From assembly GCF_042180575.1 (NCBI RefSeq), contig NZ_CP170094.1, forward strand, positions 5,456,001 to 5,520,000: a DNA stretch of 64,000 bases, given 5' to 3'. Source of the stretch: Bernardetia sp042180575 (GTDB taxonomy: Bacteria; Bacteroidota; Bacteroidia; Cytophagales; Bernardetiaceae). The position numbers and the translations under genes were made by a program. Positions within the stretch are counted from its first letter, which is position 1. Every line of letters starts with the position of its first letter. Shown here in pieces: positions 9,870 through 18,410 of this stretch. Under the pieces are notes generated by a model. The model was not told the DNA's origin and ran no database searches. It was given only the letters and a program-made list of their open reading frames with translations.

Positions 9870-10018
9870 ATTTATAAAAAATACATAACTAAAATGGAAT
9901 TATTTATTTTTTGATACTATAAAAACGAACTTATTAAGCAATAATAGAGTTTAAAGAAAACCTAATTGTTCAGTATTAATTTGTTATTTTTTATTCCACA
10001 TTCGAAACCAAAAATACG

Positions 10019-10372
10019 ATGAAAAAAAACAAGCAAAAAAAACTAGAGAAAAAACGTGAAAAATTGGCTAAAAAAATAGACAAAAAATTAGACTATGAAT
10101 TTGAATTTTTGGGAATGCGAGTAAATGATGTATTGAGAAATTCTACACAAGAAGTAATTGCTCATCCAAAGATTCAGAATAAAATGTCTTTTTTACACCT
10201 GTGCGCTATGTTTTTTAATGAGGAAAAACTAAAAGATTTTTTGGATATGCCAGAGTGGGATGAAAAAGTGAAGGAAAGAAAACAACTTCTAACAGTCATT
10301 GGAAAAGTCCGAAACGAACTCAAAGATATTGAAGATAAACTCTATAAAAGTATGATTGATAAGAATGATTAG
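10019..10372 (+). CDS. Hypothetical lysine-rich protein
   Basis: 117 aa, not recognised. The first 28 residues are almost all Lys/Glu/Asn (MKKNKQKKLEKKREKLAKKI), followed by a mixed helical stretch with FEFLGMRVNDVLR and a charged C-terminal helix. The composition suggests a small cytoplasmic, possibly nucleic-acid-associated helical protein, but no motif supports a function. It stands alone between the kinase and the tmRNA gene. Confidence 0.5.
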   Translation: MKKNKQKKLEKKREKLAKKIDKKLDYEFEFLGMRVNDVLRNSTQEVIAHPKIQNKMSFLHLCAMFFNEEKLKDFLDMPEWDEKVKERKQLLTVIGKVRNELKDIEDKLYKSMIDKND

Positions 10373-10479
10373 TGTATGGGGTAGTTAAAACACCAAAAAT
10401 TGCAAACGATGGAGGTAATATATTTTTGTATTACCTCTACCTTCTAAAATATCACTTCTGACTTTATTTTGAACTTTTC

Positions 10480-10510
10480 TTTGTTCTTTCTAGTTGTAAT
10501 TGTATATTTG
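10480..10510 (+). promoter_or_regulatory. Promoter of the tmRNA gene
   Basis: TTTG at 10480-10483, a 19-bp spacer, and TATATTTG at 10503-10510: a perfect match to the Bacteroidota consensus TTTG-N19-TAnnTTTG. Transcription would begin roughly 45 nt before the mature tmRNA 5' end, consistent with a processed leader. Confidence 0.6.
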
Positions 10511-10560
10511 CAACCCGATTGATTTTCAAAAGCGAAAATTGATTTGTAAACAAAACACAT

Positions 10561-10955
10561 GGGGCTGACTGGTTTCGACAGGACGAGTCTTTGCGTGTAT
10601 AAGCATGTAGGCTAATGAGAAAACTAGCCTTATATCGATTTCTCAAAACAACAATCGGCGAATCTAATTACGCCATGGCTGCCTAACTCTAGGAGTTAAG
10701 TAACCATTGTCTTTGCTTAGTGTCTTTACTCTTCCGACACTAACATCCGTTTGCCACGCAAACACATAGACATCAACCCCCGTAAGAGTGAAGCAATGAT
10801 GAGTTCAATGGCATCTGCGACGAAAATTTAGTTGATAAGGAAAAACCTTGGACGTTATTGCCTAGTTCTTTCCCGACAATCAATAGGATAACTAAACATG
10901 TAGAAACCACGACGAACGCCGTATCTGGACGTGGGTTCGAATCCCACCAGCTCCA
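10561..10955 (+). ncRNA. ssrA: Transfer-messenger RNA (tmRNA)
   Basis: Rescues stalled ribosomes and tags the nascent peptide for degradation. The 5' end GGGGCTGACTGGTTTCGACA is the classic tmRNA start. The 3' part carries the T-arm GGGTTCGAATCCC and an acceptor strand CAGCTCC that pairs with GGGGCTG, discriminator A at 10955; the CCA tail is not encoded. The tag frame runs GGC GAA TCT AAT TAC GCC ATG GCT GCC TAA (10657-10686), giving GESNYAMAA plus the Ala carried by the tmRNA itself, close to known Bacteroidota tags. The 3' end is also the inferred attachment site of the downstream island. Confidence 0.95.
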
Positions 10956-10956
10956 C
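10934..10956 (+). other. Inferred attachment site attL in the tmRNA 3' end
   Basis: These 23 bp (T-arm through acceptor) recur in reverse orientation at 30077-30099 with one mismatch. An integrase gene begins 200 bp downstream. tmRNA 3' ends are well-known integration targets for tyrosine recombinases. The site retains a complete tmRNA, as expected for attL. Confidence 0.6.
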
Positions 10957-11156
10957 TTTGTAAGAGTTCAAACGGAACTTTTCACGAGTGAATCATTCAA
11001 AATATGGTTTTTTTTAAATCTTTAAATAGGTTTTTCAGTTATCTTACTCTTTTTTCTAATTTGAGTGTATCGCTGGGAAACCTATTTTTTTTTAGGTAAC
11101 ACGCATTATAAAATAGATTACTTTTGCATCTTTTTAACTTCAAAGTAACCTATTGT

Positions 11157-12281
11157 ATGCAAAAAAAACGTTTTATGAATGTTGGCTTTTTAATTCGCAA
11201 ATTACGAACAGAAAGATATTCTGTGTCGTGCCGTGTTTCTTTTGGTGCTGATGACAAAGGTGTTCCCTTCTCTACAGGTGTCATTATAAACAAAAAGGAA
11301 AACTGGAAAAATAAAAGAGGGTACAACTTTACTATACTCAATAAAGAAGAAAACGCAAAAGTCAAAACAGATACTTTACTTCTTATAAAATCTGAGTTAG
11401 AAGAAATTTATTTGAGATTACGTACACTCAAAAAGCCTTGTTGTGCTACAACTATTACAAATATATATTTAGAGCAGGAAAAACCTCCTCTAACTATTGT
11501 ATTTTTAGTTCATCAATATGTAGAAGAACAACTCAAAAGAAAACTGTCTAGTAACACAAAATCTGGTTATAAAAGATACCGTACTGACTTTGAAAACTTT
11601 TGTAATCAATTCAAGATTACTCATTTACCTGCTACTGAATTTACAAAAGTTCTAGCAAAAGATTATTTTAACTTTTTAAAAGATAAGCCAAATTCAGAAG
11701 AGATTGCAGGTCGGAAAGTAAGGTTAATAAAAACTGTACTTGAAGAAGCATATGATAATGAGGTAATTGATAAGAATCCACTACTAAAGTTGAGTATCAA
11801 AGCACGTAAAGTCAAAAAAAACAATGTTTTCTTATTTACAGATGAGTTGGAGCGAATAGAAAATAAAACTTTTGATATTGAACGCCTAGAACGCATCAAA
11901 GATTTATTTTTGTTTCAGTGTTATACAGGTTTTCACTATAATCAAATGAAAATTTTTGACTCAAAGAAGCATTTATTTACTCAAAATGGTAAAGAATGGA
12001 TTAGTTTTGATAGAGATAAGACAATGGCTTATATTGGTATTCCTGTACTCCCCAAAGTGAAATATATTTTAGAAAAATATAATTATAAATTACCTGTCCT
12101 ATCAAATGGAAATTATAACTTATATCTAAAAGAAATAGCAGTAGCTTGTCATATTAATAAAAATCTAACTACAAAAGTAGGTAGAAAAACATTTGCTAAC
12201 TATATGATAAATGTTGTAAAAGTAAGTAAAGATGTTGTTGGGCGTTTATTGTCTCATAGCTCAGTAACTATTAGACTTTAA
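11157..12281 (+). CDS. Tyrosine recombinase/integrase, C-terminally truncated by an IS
   Basis: About 374 aa from the ATG at 11157 (an upstream TTG at 11124 is possible). It has an N-terminal arm-binding region (Bacteroidota mobile-element type: RYSVSCRVSFGADDKGVPFS), a SAM-like core-binding domain (LVHQYVEEQLKRKLSSNTKS), and part of the catalytic domain with KVGRKTFANYM and GRLLSHSS, the second-Arg and LGH motifs. The reading frame then enters the IS5-family element at 12274 and stops, so the tail that should hold the catalytic tyrosine is missing. Protein is probably inactive. Placed directly behind the tmRNA gene, it is the likely enzyme that brought in the island. Confidence 0.8.
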   Translation: MQKKRFMNVGFLIRKLRTERYSVSCRVSFGADDKGVPFSTGVIINKKENWKNKRGYNFTILNKEENAKVKTDTLLLIKSELEEIYLRLRTLKKPCCATTITNIYLEQEKPPLTIVFLVHQYVEEQLKRKLSSNTKSGYKRYRTDFENFCNQFKITHLPATEFTKVLAKDYFNFLKDKPNSEEIAGRKVRLIKTVLEEAYDNEVIDKNPLLKLSIKARKVKKNNVFLFTDELERIENKTFDIERLERIKDLFLFQCYTGFHYNQMKIFDSKKHLFTQNGKEWISFDRDKTMAYIGIPVLPKVKYILEKYNYKLPVLSNGNYNLYLKEIAVACHINKNLTTKVGRKTFANYMINVVKVSKDVVGRLLSHSSVTIRL

Positions 12282-12324
12282 AACGTAAATTTTATTATAT
12301 TAGTGGTCATTTTATCCTTACTTT

Positions 12325-12867
12325 ATGATTGATTTACCTAACTTACGTAAAAAAGAAAAGCCTTTTATGGCTCTTACTAGCTTGACTATCAAAGAGTTTG
12401 ATGAGTTATTAGCTACTTTTTCTCCACTTTGGGAAAAACATTATATGTATTATGACCTCAAAGGAAAGGCTAGAAATAAGCCCACCTTCCGAGAACACGC
12501 AAAAATACAACTAAAAGGTAGTGAAATGAAACTTTTTTTTATCCTTTACTACTTGAAAAACAACCCTTTACAGGAATCTTTAGCTCTTACTTTTGATGTT
12601 TCTCAAGGAAAAGTTAATCAATGGATTAACAGCCTTCTTCCCATTTTAAAAGAAAGTTTAAGAAAAATTAATGTATTGCCTGCAAGAAATGAATCGGAAT
12701 GGACAATAAAACTTGCAGATCGTGTTGAAGAAGCAGGTAAAGCCTTAGAGTTATGGGTAGATGGAAGCGAACGTGAAATTCCTCGTCCCTCCGATTACAA
12801 AGCTCAAAAAGAAGTATATAGTGGAAAAAAAAAAGCACACTATAAAAAATACTTTAGTTACAGATAA
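12325..12867 (+). CDS. IS5-family transposase, first frame (N-terminal part)
   Basis: 180 aa. Contains a helix-turn-helix-like region (QESLALTFDVSQGKVNQWIN) and the first catalytic Asp in LWVDGSEREIPRP. Near its end an A10 run (12825-12834) lies inside the overlap with the second frame. Ribosomal slippage there would join it to the downstream frame and build the full DDE transposase, as known for several IS families. Without slippage the product lacks the second Asp and Glu and may act as a regulator. Confidence 0.8.
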   Translation: MIDLPNLRKKEKPFMALTSLTIKEFDELLATFSPLWEKHYMYYDLKGKARNKPTFREHAKIQLKGSEMKLFFILYYLKNNPLQESLALTFDVSQGKVNQWINSLLPILKESLRKINVLPARNESEWTIKLADRVEEAGKALELWVDGSEREIPRPSDYKAQKEVYSGKKKAHYKKYFSYR

Positions 12868-13261
12868 ACATCAAGAGGTAGTTTTTTTAGGAGATACAGA
12901 AACAGGAAAAGTACACGATAAACGTTTATTAGAAGAAGATGATATTACCTTTCCTGAGGGAACTATTCTTCATCAAGATACTGGTTATCAAGGTCATAGA
13001 CCTAAAGGTGTCCTTATTGAGCAACCCAAAAAAAAGCCTAGAGGAAAAGAATTATCGGAGCAGGACAAGGCTGAAAATAGTAAAAAGTCTAGTCGTAGAG
13101 TACGTGCAGAACACAGCATAGCAGGAGTAAAAAGACTTAGAATTGTCTTAGATGAAATCCGATTGTGGGGAGAAGAGGTAAGAGACCAAGTCATGGAAAT
13201 TGCGTGTGGTATTCATAATTTAAGGGTAAAGACAAGAATAACCTATCAAAAATTATCGTAA
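12761..13261 (+). CDS. IS5-family transposase, second frame (catalytic C-terminal part)
   Basis: 166 aa as an open frame, but most likely translated only as the C-terminal half of a frameshift fusion. It carries the second catalytic Asp in HQDTGYQGHRP and the catalytic Glu in RAEHSIAGVKR with the basic residues typical of the YREK-like region. It ends just inside the right inverted repeat. The first ~25 residues overlap the first frame and are probably not used. Confidence 0.8.
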   Translation: MEANVKFLVPPITKLKKKYIVEKKKHTIKNTLVTDKHQEVVFLGDTETGKVHDKRLLEEDDITFPEGTILHQDTGYQGHRPKGVLIEQPKKKPRGKELSEQDKAENSKKSSRRVRAEHSIAGVKRLRIVLDEIRLWGEEVRDQVMEIACGIHNLRVKTRITYQKLS

Positions 13262-13392
13262 TAAAGTCTAACATACACAGTAATTTTCTGTTTTTATCGT
13301 AAATGTAATATCACTTATTTTTTTAAATTCCCCAAAACAAACCTCAAACAAAAACCACCATTTTAATTTTTCTAACTTTGCCAATGACTGTA

Positions 13393-13889
13393 TTACAAAT
13401 TTTCAAATGCTACTTTTCTATAAATATCAGTAAATGGAACGTATATATCTAAAGTAGGAAAAGATAGCATTTTGTCTATTCCTGTTAGCGTTTCAATTTG
13501 CCATAATGATTTTGTAGCATCTTTTTCATTTTGAGTTGATTCTGTTTTCATTTTATGATAAATATGGATTTTTGGTTCTTCTTGTTCTATCAAAACATAA
13601 TATTCTAAACTAGGAACAAGCATATACAAAAGAAATTTTCCATCTTTATCATACCCTTTCGTTGATTTTGATAAAACTTCTATAATAATTTTTGGATTGG
13701 TAAGCGCATGATTTTGATGTTTAGAGTCTTCTACGTCCCCACAAACTATCATAGCATCAGGATATACATAATTGTTTTTTACTTCAATAGCTAGTTTTGC
13801 ATCACTACCAAAAATCTCGCATTTATCGCCTCCTTTTTCAAGAATTGCATCTATTTTTGAAGTTATATTTTTAGCAATTCTAGCATGGT
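13393..13889 (-). pseudogene. Uma2-family nuclease, C-terminal half (split by IS)
   Basis: This is the downstream part of one Uma2-family gene (PD-(D/E)XK nuclease-like, DUF820). When the IS at 13893-14834 is removed with one copy of TTA, the frame joins as MSGGTLNHARIAKNI, the conserved family motif. This half holds the nuclease-like core: YPDAMIVCGD, PKIIIEVLSKSTKGYDKDGKF and the closing YVPFTDIY. Function of the family is not established; many copies occur in Cytophagales and cyanobacteria. The split makes the gene non-functional unless the IS excises. Confidence 0.8.
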
Positions 13890-13892
13890 TTA

Positions 13893-14834
13893 GAAGGCAT
13901 TTACAAATAAGTGTGAACAAATCTAAATAGTTATTAAAAAGCCGTAGTGTTGTTATAAATAAAATTATCTATTTTTCATTTACTATCAACAACTACGACT
14001 ATGACAATCACCAATCTAACCAAAGAATTTATCGAAACAAACTTAGTAGTTTATCTTCCTGTACCTAAGCGAGGTCGGAAACTGAAAGCAGAACTTTGGC
14101 GTTACGTAAAAGCTATTATCCATAAATTAAAAACAGGCACTCAGTGGTCAGAACTTCCTGTACAACAGTTTTTTAACATTGATATTTCTCCTAGTGCAGT
14201 ATTTAACCACTTCAATAAATGGTCAAAAATAGGAGCTTGGAAAAAACTTTGGACAGCTCTATTAACTAAAAATAAATCCAAACTAGCCCTTTCTAGTATG
14301 CAAGTAGATGGTAGCCATACTCGTGTCCATAACGGAGGTGAAAAAGTAGGATATCAAAAACGTAAAAAAGCTAAAACAAGTAATGCACTTTTTTTTACAG
14401 ATAGCAAAGGAATCCCTGTGGCTATGAGTCAAATTATGGAAGGAAACCACCATGACAGCTATAAAATTGAAAAAAATATGAGAGAGATGTTTGCTGATTT
14501 AGAGCGTTCTAAAATTGAGACGAATGCACTTTTCTTAAATGCTGATGCAGGATTTGATTGTAAAGGTTTCCGTCAAATATGTGAAGACTATGAAGTTATT
14601 CCCAATGTTAAACATAATCCTAGAGGTAGCAAACTGTCTGTTAGTGAGTACATTATGGACGATAAGTTGTATCAAGATCGCTTTGTTGTAGAACGTACTA
14701 ATGCTTGGTTAGACGGATTTAAAACACTTTTAGTACGCTACGAAAAAACTGTACAAAACTGGAAGAGTTTTCACTATATTGCATTTGCTTTAATACTTAT
14801 TAAAAATAATTAAGATTTATTTGTAAATGCCTTC
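13893..14834 (+). mobile_element. IS5-family (IS1031-like) element, 942 bp, TSD TTA
   Basis: Perfect terminal inverted repeats GAAGGCATTTACAAATAA / TTATTTGTAAATGCCTTC, flanked on both sides by TTA (13890-13892 and 14835-14837), a TNA duplication as expected for this IS5 subgroup. It interrupts a Uma2 gene. One complete transposase gene inside. Confidence 0.9.
14001..14813 (+). CDS. IS5-family transposase
   Basis: 270 aa, single uninterrupted frame. N-terminal DUF4096-like domain (KLKTGTQWSELPVQ), first Asp in MQVDGSHTRVHNGG, second Asp in LNADAGFDCKGF, and catalytic Glu in FVVERTNAWLDGFKTLLVRYEK. All catalytic residues are in place, so the element should be mobile. A related, broken N-terminal fragment lies at 29403-29693. 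Confidence 0.92.
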   Translation: MTITNLTKEFIETNLVVYLPVPKRGRKLKAELWRYVKAIIHKLKTGTQWSELPVQQFFNIDISPSAVFNHFNKWSKIGAWKKLWTALLTKNKSKLALSSMQVDGSHTRVHNGGEKVGYQKRKKAKTSNALFFTDSKGIPVAMSQIMEGNHHDSYKIEKNMREMFADLERSKIETNALFLNADAGFDCKGFRQICEDYEVIPNVKHNPRGSKLSVSEYIMDDKLYQDRFVVERTNAWLDGFKTLLVRYEKTVQNWKSFHYIAFALILIKNN

Positions 14835-14837
14835 TTA

Positions 14838-14967
14838 GTGTTCCTCCAGACATAGCAACAATAAAACCATCGTAATATTCATATTTTTGATTATTTTCTT
14901 GTTCTATTTTTATATATTCCTCAAAAGTTAGCTTTTGTTCTGTTAGTTCTTCTTCTGGTTGCCCCAT
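14838..14967 (-). pseudogene. Uma2-family nuclease, N-terminal part (split by IS)
   Basis: From the ATG at 14967 the frame reads MGQPEEELTEQKLTFEEYIK, then YEYYDGFIVAMSGGTL, the typical Uma2 start, before running into the IS. An upstream in-frame extension to 15090 looks like read-through of non-coding DNA. It completes the half at 13393-13889. Confidence 0.75.
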
Positions 14968-15266
14968 TTTTATAGATTCTAGATTTATGGATTTCCTCTT
15001 TTTATAAAGATACGAAATTATAGCGTTTTGAGTGCAAGAAAAAATAATCAATGTAACTAAAATAAGAACCCTATTTTTTAAGAAAAGCATAAAAAAACTA
15101 GAATATTCAAACTACCAAATCTATAAATTTATCAAGCCAAAGGAGAAATAAACCTACATAAAGAAGTTTTACTGTCAAATAAAATTATCAATTTTGATAG
15201 AATAAGCGTAATTTTGTGGTTTCAAATAAAATAGACAACTAAGAGAGAAGTAAAATAATAAAAAAG

Positions 15267-15692
15267 ATGGTTTATTTGTGCCGAAAAGAGCATTTTTGTG
15301 CTTCACACCGATTATTTAATCCTGCTTGGAGCGATGAGCGTAACGAAGAAGAATTCGGAATTTGTTCGAATCAGTATTTTCATGGACATAATTTTGAATT
15401 AATTGTAAAAGTAAAAGGCAAAATTAATCCAGATACAGGATGTGTTTTGGATTTGAAGAAATTAGGCAAACTAATAAGAACTGAAATTATTGATAAAGTC
15501 GATCACAAAAATCTAAATATCGAAGTAGATTTTTTGAAAGGCAAAATTCCTTCTTGTGAAATTGTGATTATGGAGTTTTGGAAAATTCTTGCACCTAAGA
15601 TTATAGATATGTCTGATAAAAATGCAGTTTTGCATTCATTGACACTTTTCGAAACTGAAAAGAATTATGTAGAGTATTTTGGCGAGGAATAA
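15267..15692 (+). CDS. 6-pyruvoyltetrahydropterin synthase / QueD-family protein
   Basis: 141 aa, normal for the family. Zinc ligands His14 (ASHRLF), His39 and His41 (FHGHNF) and the catalytic Cys33 (GICSNQYFHGH) are present, with the later DHKNLN motif and a catalytic Glu near the C-terminus (TLFETEKNYVEYFG). Family members make either 6-carboxytetrahydropterin (queuosine pathway) or pterin cofactors; the sequence alone does not separate these. It stands apart from other queuosine genes here. Confidence 0.85.
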   Translation: MVYLCRKEHFCASHRLFNPAWSDERNEEEFGICSNQYFHGHNFELIVKVKGKINPDTGCVLDLKKLGKLIRTEIIDKVDHKNLNIEVDFLKGKIPSCEIVIMEFWKILAPKIIDMSDKNAVLHSLTLFETEKNYVEYFGEE

Positions 15693-15886
15693 ATAGAGCC
15701 TATTTTTCAAGAGTAGGTTAAAAGGCTTGCCTTTAACAGTATATTAGGTAATTTAATTTTTATCCTTCAAAATTCTCTTTCAATTTTAAGATTTATATGT
15801 AGTTTTGTAGAAATATTGTACGAAAGATATTCAAAACAGAATATCCAAATGAGATAAAAAATACTCAGCAAAACTTCATACTTCTT

Positions 15887-17437
15887 ATGCAAAAGAAAAT
15901 TAAATCTGCGCTTATTTCAGTATTTTATAAAGACGGCTTAGAACCTCTTTTACAAACTCTAGCTAGTCAGGGAGTTACGATTTATTCCACAGGAGGAACT
16001 CAAAAATTTATCGAAGAACAAGGCATTTCTGTTGTTCGTGTTGAAGACCTCACTTCTTATCCTTCCATTTTTGGAGGACGAGTAAAAACACTTCACCCAA
16101 AAGTTTTTGGAGGAATTTTGCACCGTCGCAATCTTGAAAGTGATAAAGAAGAAGCCCAAAATTACGAAATTCCAGAAATTGACTTAGTAATTGTAGATTT
16201 ATATCCTTTTGAGGAAACTGTCAAATCAGGAGCAAGTGAAGATGAAATTATAGAAAAAATCGATATTGGAGGAATTGCCCTTATTCGTGCAGCAGCCAAA
16301 AATTACAATGATGTAGTTATTATTTCTGATAAAAAAGATTATCCACTTCTCAACCAGATTTTGAGAGAACAAAACGGAAGTACCAACCTAGAGACAAGAC
16401 GTAAATTTGCGACAAAAGCATTTAATACAAGTTCGCATTATGATACTGCCATTTTTAATCATCTCAATCAAGTTACTACCCAAGGAGATGATTTGAATTT
16501 AGTTTTCAAACAAAGTATTAAAGAAGGAAGAGCCTTGAGATATGGAGAAAACCCACATCAGAGAGGCTATTTTTATGGAGATTTAGAAGCACTTTTCAAA
16601 CAAATTAATGGTAAAGAATTATCTTACAACAACCTTGTAGATGTTGATGCTGCTGTTGCTTTGATTGATGATTTTGAAGATAGTAAAAATGAAACTCCTG
16701 CTTTCGCAATTCTCAAACATACAAATGCTTGTGGAATGGCAACTGCCAAAACGGTAGCCGAAGCCTACAAAAAAGCCTTTGCTGCTGATACACTTTCTGC
16801 TTTTGGAGGTGTTTTGATTACAAATAGTGAAGTTGATGCAGAAGCTGCTCAAGAAATGAATGACTTATTTTTTGAAGTTTTGATTGCTCCTAGCTTTTCA
16901 GATGCTGCTTATGATATTCTTTCTAAAAAGAAAAACCGAATTCTTTTGAAGCGCAACGAAGTAGATTTTCCACATGTTCATTACAAAACGCTTTTGAATG
17001 GTGTAATTTCTCAAGATGCTGACAAAAAGCAAGAAACTAAAAAAGACCTCAAAACAGTAACCAAAAAAGAGCCAACAAATGAGCAGGTTGAAGCGTTACT
17101 TTTTGCAAATAAACTGGTAAAACACACAAAGTCAAATACAATTATTTTGGCTAATGAAGGACAACTTTTGGCGAGTGGTGTCGGACAGACTTCTCGTGTT
17201 GATGCACTCAAACAAGCGATTGCAAAAGCTAAAGTTTTTGGTTTTGATTTGAAAGGAGCTGTTATGGCTTCTGATGCCTTTTTTCCTTTCCCAGATTGTG
17301 TGGAAATTGCAGCGCAGGAAGGAATTAGCGCAGTTATTCAACCGGGAGGTTCGATAAAAGACCAAGATTCTATTGATATGTGTGATACGCACGGAATGGC
17401 AATGGTCTTGACAGGAACTAGACATTTTAAACATTAA
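15887..17437 (+). CDS. purH: Bifunctional AICAR transformylase / IMP cyclohydrolase
   Basis: 516 aa, full length. Catalyses the last two steps of IMP synthesis. N-terminal cyclohydrolase domain (~1-190) starts KSALISVFYKDGLEPLL with STGGTQKF and VKTLHPKVFGGIL. The C-terminal transformylase domain has RYGENPHQRGYF, the catalytic Lys-His in LKHTNACGMA, and SDAFFPFPDCVEIAAQ followed by IQPGGSIKDQD. All hallmark residues are present. Monocistronic, ending just before a strong hairpin shared with the intergenic space to rfbD. Confidence 0.97.
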   Translation: MQKKIKSALISVFYKDGLEPLLQTLASQGVTIYSTGGTQKFIEEQGISVVRVEDLTSYPSIFGGRVKTLHPKVFGGILHRRNLESDKEEAQNYEIPEIDLVIVDLYPFEETVKSGASEDEIIEKIDIGGIALIRAAAKNYNDVVIISDKKDYPLLNQILREQNGSTNLETRRKFATKAFNTSSHYDTAIFNHLNQVTTQGDDLNLVFKQSIKEGRALRYGENPHQRGYFYGDLEALFKQINGKELSYNNLVDVDAAVALIDDFEDSKNETPAFAILKHTNACGMATAKTVAEAYKKAFAADTLSAFGGVLITNSEVDAEAAQEMNDLFFEVLIAPSFSDAAYDILSKKKNRILLKRNEVDFPHVHYKTLLNGVISQDADKKQETKKDLKTVTKKEPTNEQVEALLFANKLVKHTKSNTIILANEGQLLASGVGQTSRVDALKQAIAKAKVFGFDLKGAVMASDAFFPFPDCVEIAAQEGISAVIQPGGSIKDQDSIDMCDTHGMAMVLTGTRHFKH

Positions 17438-17445
17438 AAAAAAAT

Positions 17446-17505
17446 GTAGCAAACAGCTTCCAAGCTGTTTTTAAAAAAATCAGACAGCTTGGAAGCTATC
17501 TGCTA
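17446..17505. terminator. Terminator hairpin after purH
   Basis: GTAGCAAACAGCTTCCAAGCTG pairs imperfectly with CAGCTTGGAAGCTATCTGCTAC around a T/A-rich loop. The inner part itself contains a smaller AGCTTCCAAGCT palindrome. It lies between the purH stop and the rfbD start. Confidence 0.65.
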
Positions 17506-17522
17506 CTTAAAATATATAACCT

Positions 17523-18395
17523 ATGATTTTAGTAACAGGAGCAAACGGACAATTAGGACAAGAACTTCAAGCCTTAAAAAAAGCCTACCCTTTTGATTTT
17601 CATTTTACTGATTTTGAAAAGCTAGATATTACACACTCAAAGCGAGTAAACGAATTATTCGAACTTCAACATTTTGATTATTGTATCAATGCAGCAGCTT
17701 ATACAGCCGTTGATAACTCTGAAAATGATAAATTGGCAGCTTATGAAGTCAATGTGGTAGGAACAACAAATCTTGCCAAAGCATGTGAAAAACACGGTGT
17801 GCGTTTGATTCATATTTCGACAGATTTTGTTTTTGATGGCAAAAAAAACACGCCTTATACAGAAAATGATATACCTAATCCAAAGGGAGTTTATGGAACT
17901 TCTAAGTGGCAAGGAGAAAAAAATGCGTTATTGTATAATCCACACACTATTATTTTGAGAACAGCATGGCTTTATTCTTCTTTTGGTAAAAATTTCATCA
18001 AAACAATGCTTTCTCTGACTGATAAAAACCCTTTAAATGTAGTCTATGACCAAATAGGAAGCCCAACTTATGCACGAGATTTGGCAGATACAATTCTTCA
18101 AATTATCCTTAGTATGGAAGGTAAAAAGTTTGTTGAGCCTCATTTGTGGGGAACATATAATTATACTAATGAAGGTATCGCCAGTTGGTATGATTTTGCC
18201 CAATCTATTTTTGAATTTTCAAAACAAACAAAAGACAAAAAAGTCAATTTGCAGCCTATTCGTTCAGTACAATTTCCAACCCCAGCAGAGCGTCCTTCGT
18301 ATAGTGTATTAGATAAATCTAAAATCAAACAGAATTTTGATATCGAAATTCCTCATTGGAGAGATGCTTTGAAGCGTTGTTTGAAAAAAATGTAA
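17523..18395 (+). CDS. rfbD: dTDP-4-dehydrorhamnose reductase
   Basis: 290 aa. Last step of dTDP-L-rhamnose synthesis, NADPH-dependent, cytoplasmic. Short-chain dehydrogenase fold with LVTGANGQLGQEL at the N-terminus, STDFVFDGKKNTPYTE, and the YGTSKWQGE active-site Tyr/Lys pair, then RTAWLYSSFGKNFI. Length and motifs are standard. No other rhamnose genes (rfbA/B/C) are in the window. Confidence 0.92.
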   Translation: MILVTGANGQLGQELQALKKAYPFDFHFTDFEKLDITHSKRVNELFELQHFDYCINAAAYTAVDNSENDKLAAYEVNVVGTTNLAKACEKHGVRLIHISTDFVFDGKKNTPYTENDIPNPKGVYGTSKWQGEKNALLYNPHTIILRTAWLYSSFGKNFIKTMLSLTDKNPLNVVYDQIGSPTYARDLADTILQIILSMEGKKFVEPHLWGTYNYTNEGIASWYDFAQSIFEFSKQTKDKKVNLQPIRSVQFPTPAERPSYSVLDKSKIKQNFDIEIPHWRDALKRCLKKM

Positions 18396-18410
18396 TTCAA
18401 AGTTATCTAA

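Larger units (their letters stand above)
12274..13268 (+). mobile_element. IS5-family element with two-frame transposase, copy 1 (995 bp)
   Basis: Ends are inverted: GACTTTAAAACG at the left and TAAAGTC at the right, each flanked by TA, a plausible 2-bp target duplication. A second full-length copy with the same protein products lies inverted at 54350-55344. The insertion truncates the integrase gene. Being identical at the protein level and inverted, the two copies can recombine to flip the DNA between them. Confidence 0.85.

Noticed and set aside
10464..10646. Minus-strand open frame over the tmRNA gene
   Set aside because: It overlaps the tmRNA 5' domain and promoter; the protein has no motif.
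12274..13400. Missing integrase C-terminus beyond the IS
   Set aside because: Neither the sequence after 13270 nor the reverse of that before 54349 encodes the expected Tyr-containing tail.
16619..17452. Several minus-strand frames inside purH
   Set aside because: Antisense to an intact, conserved purH gene; Cys/Ser/Phe-rich composition typical of shadows.
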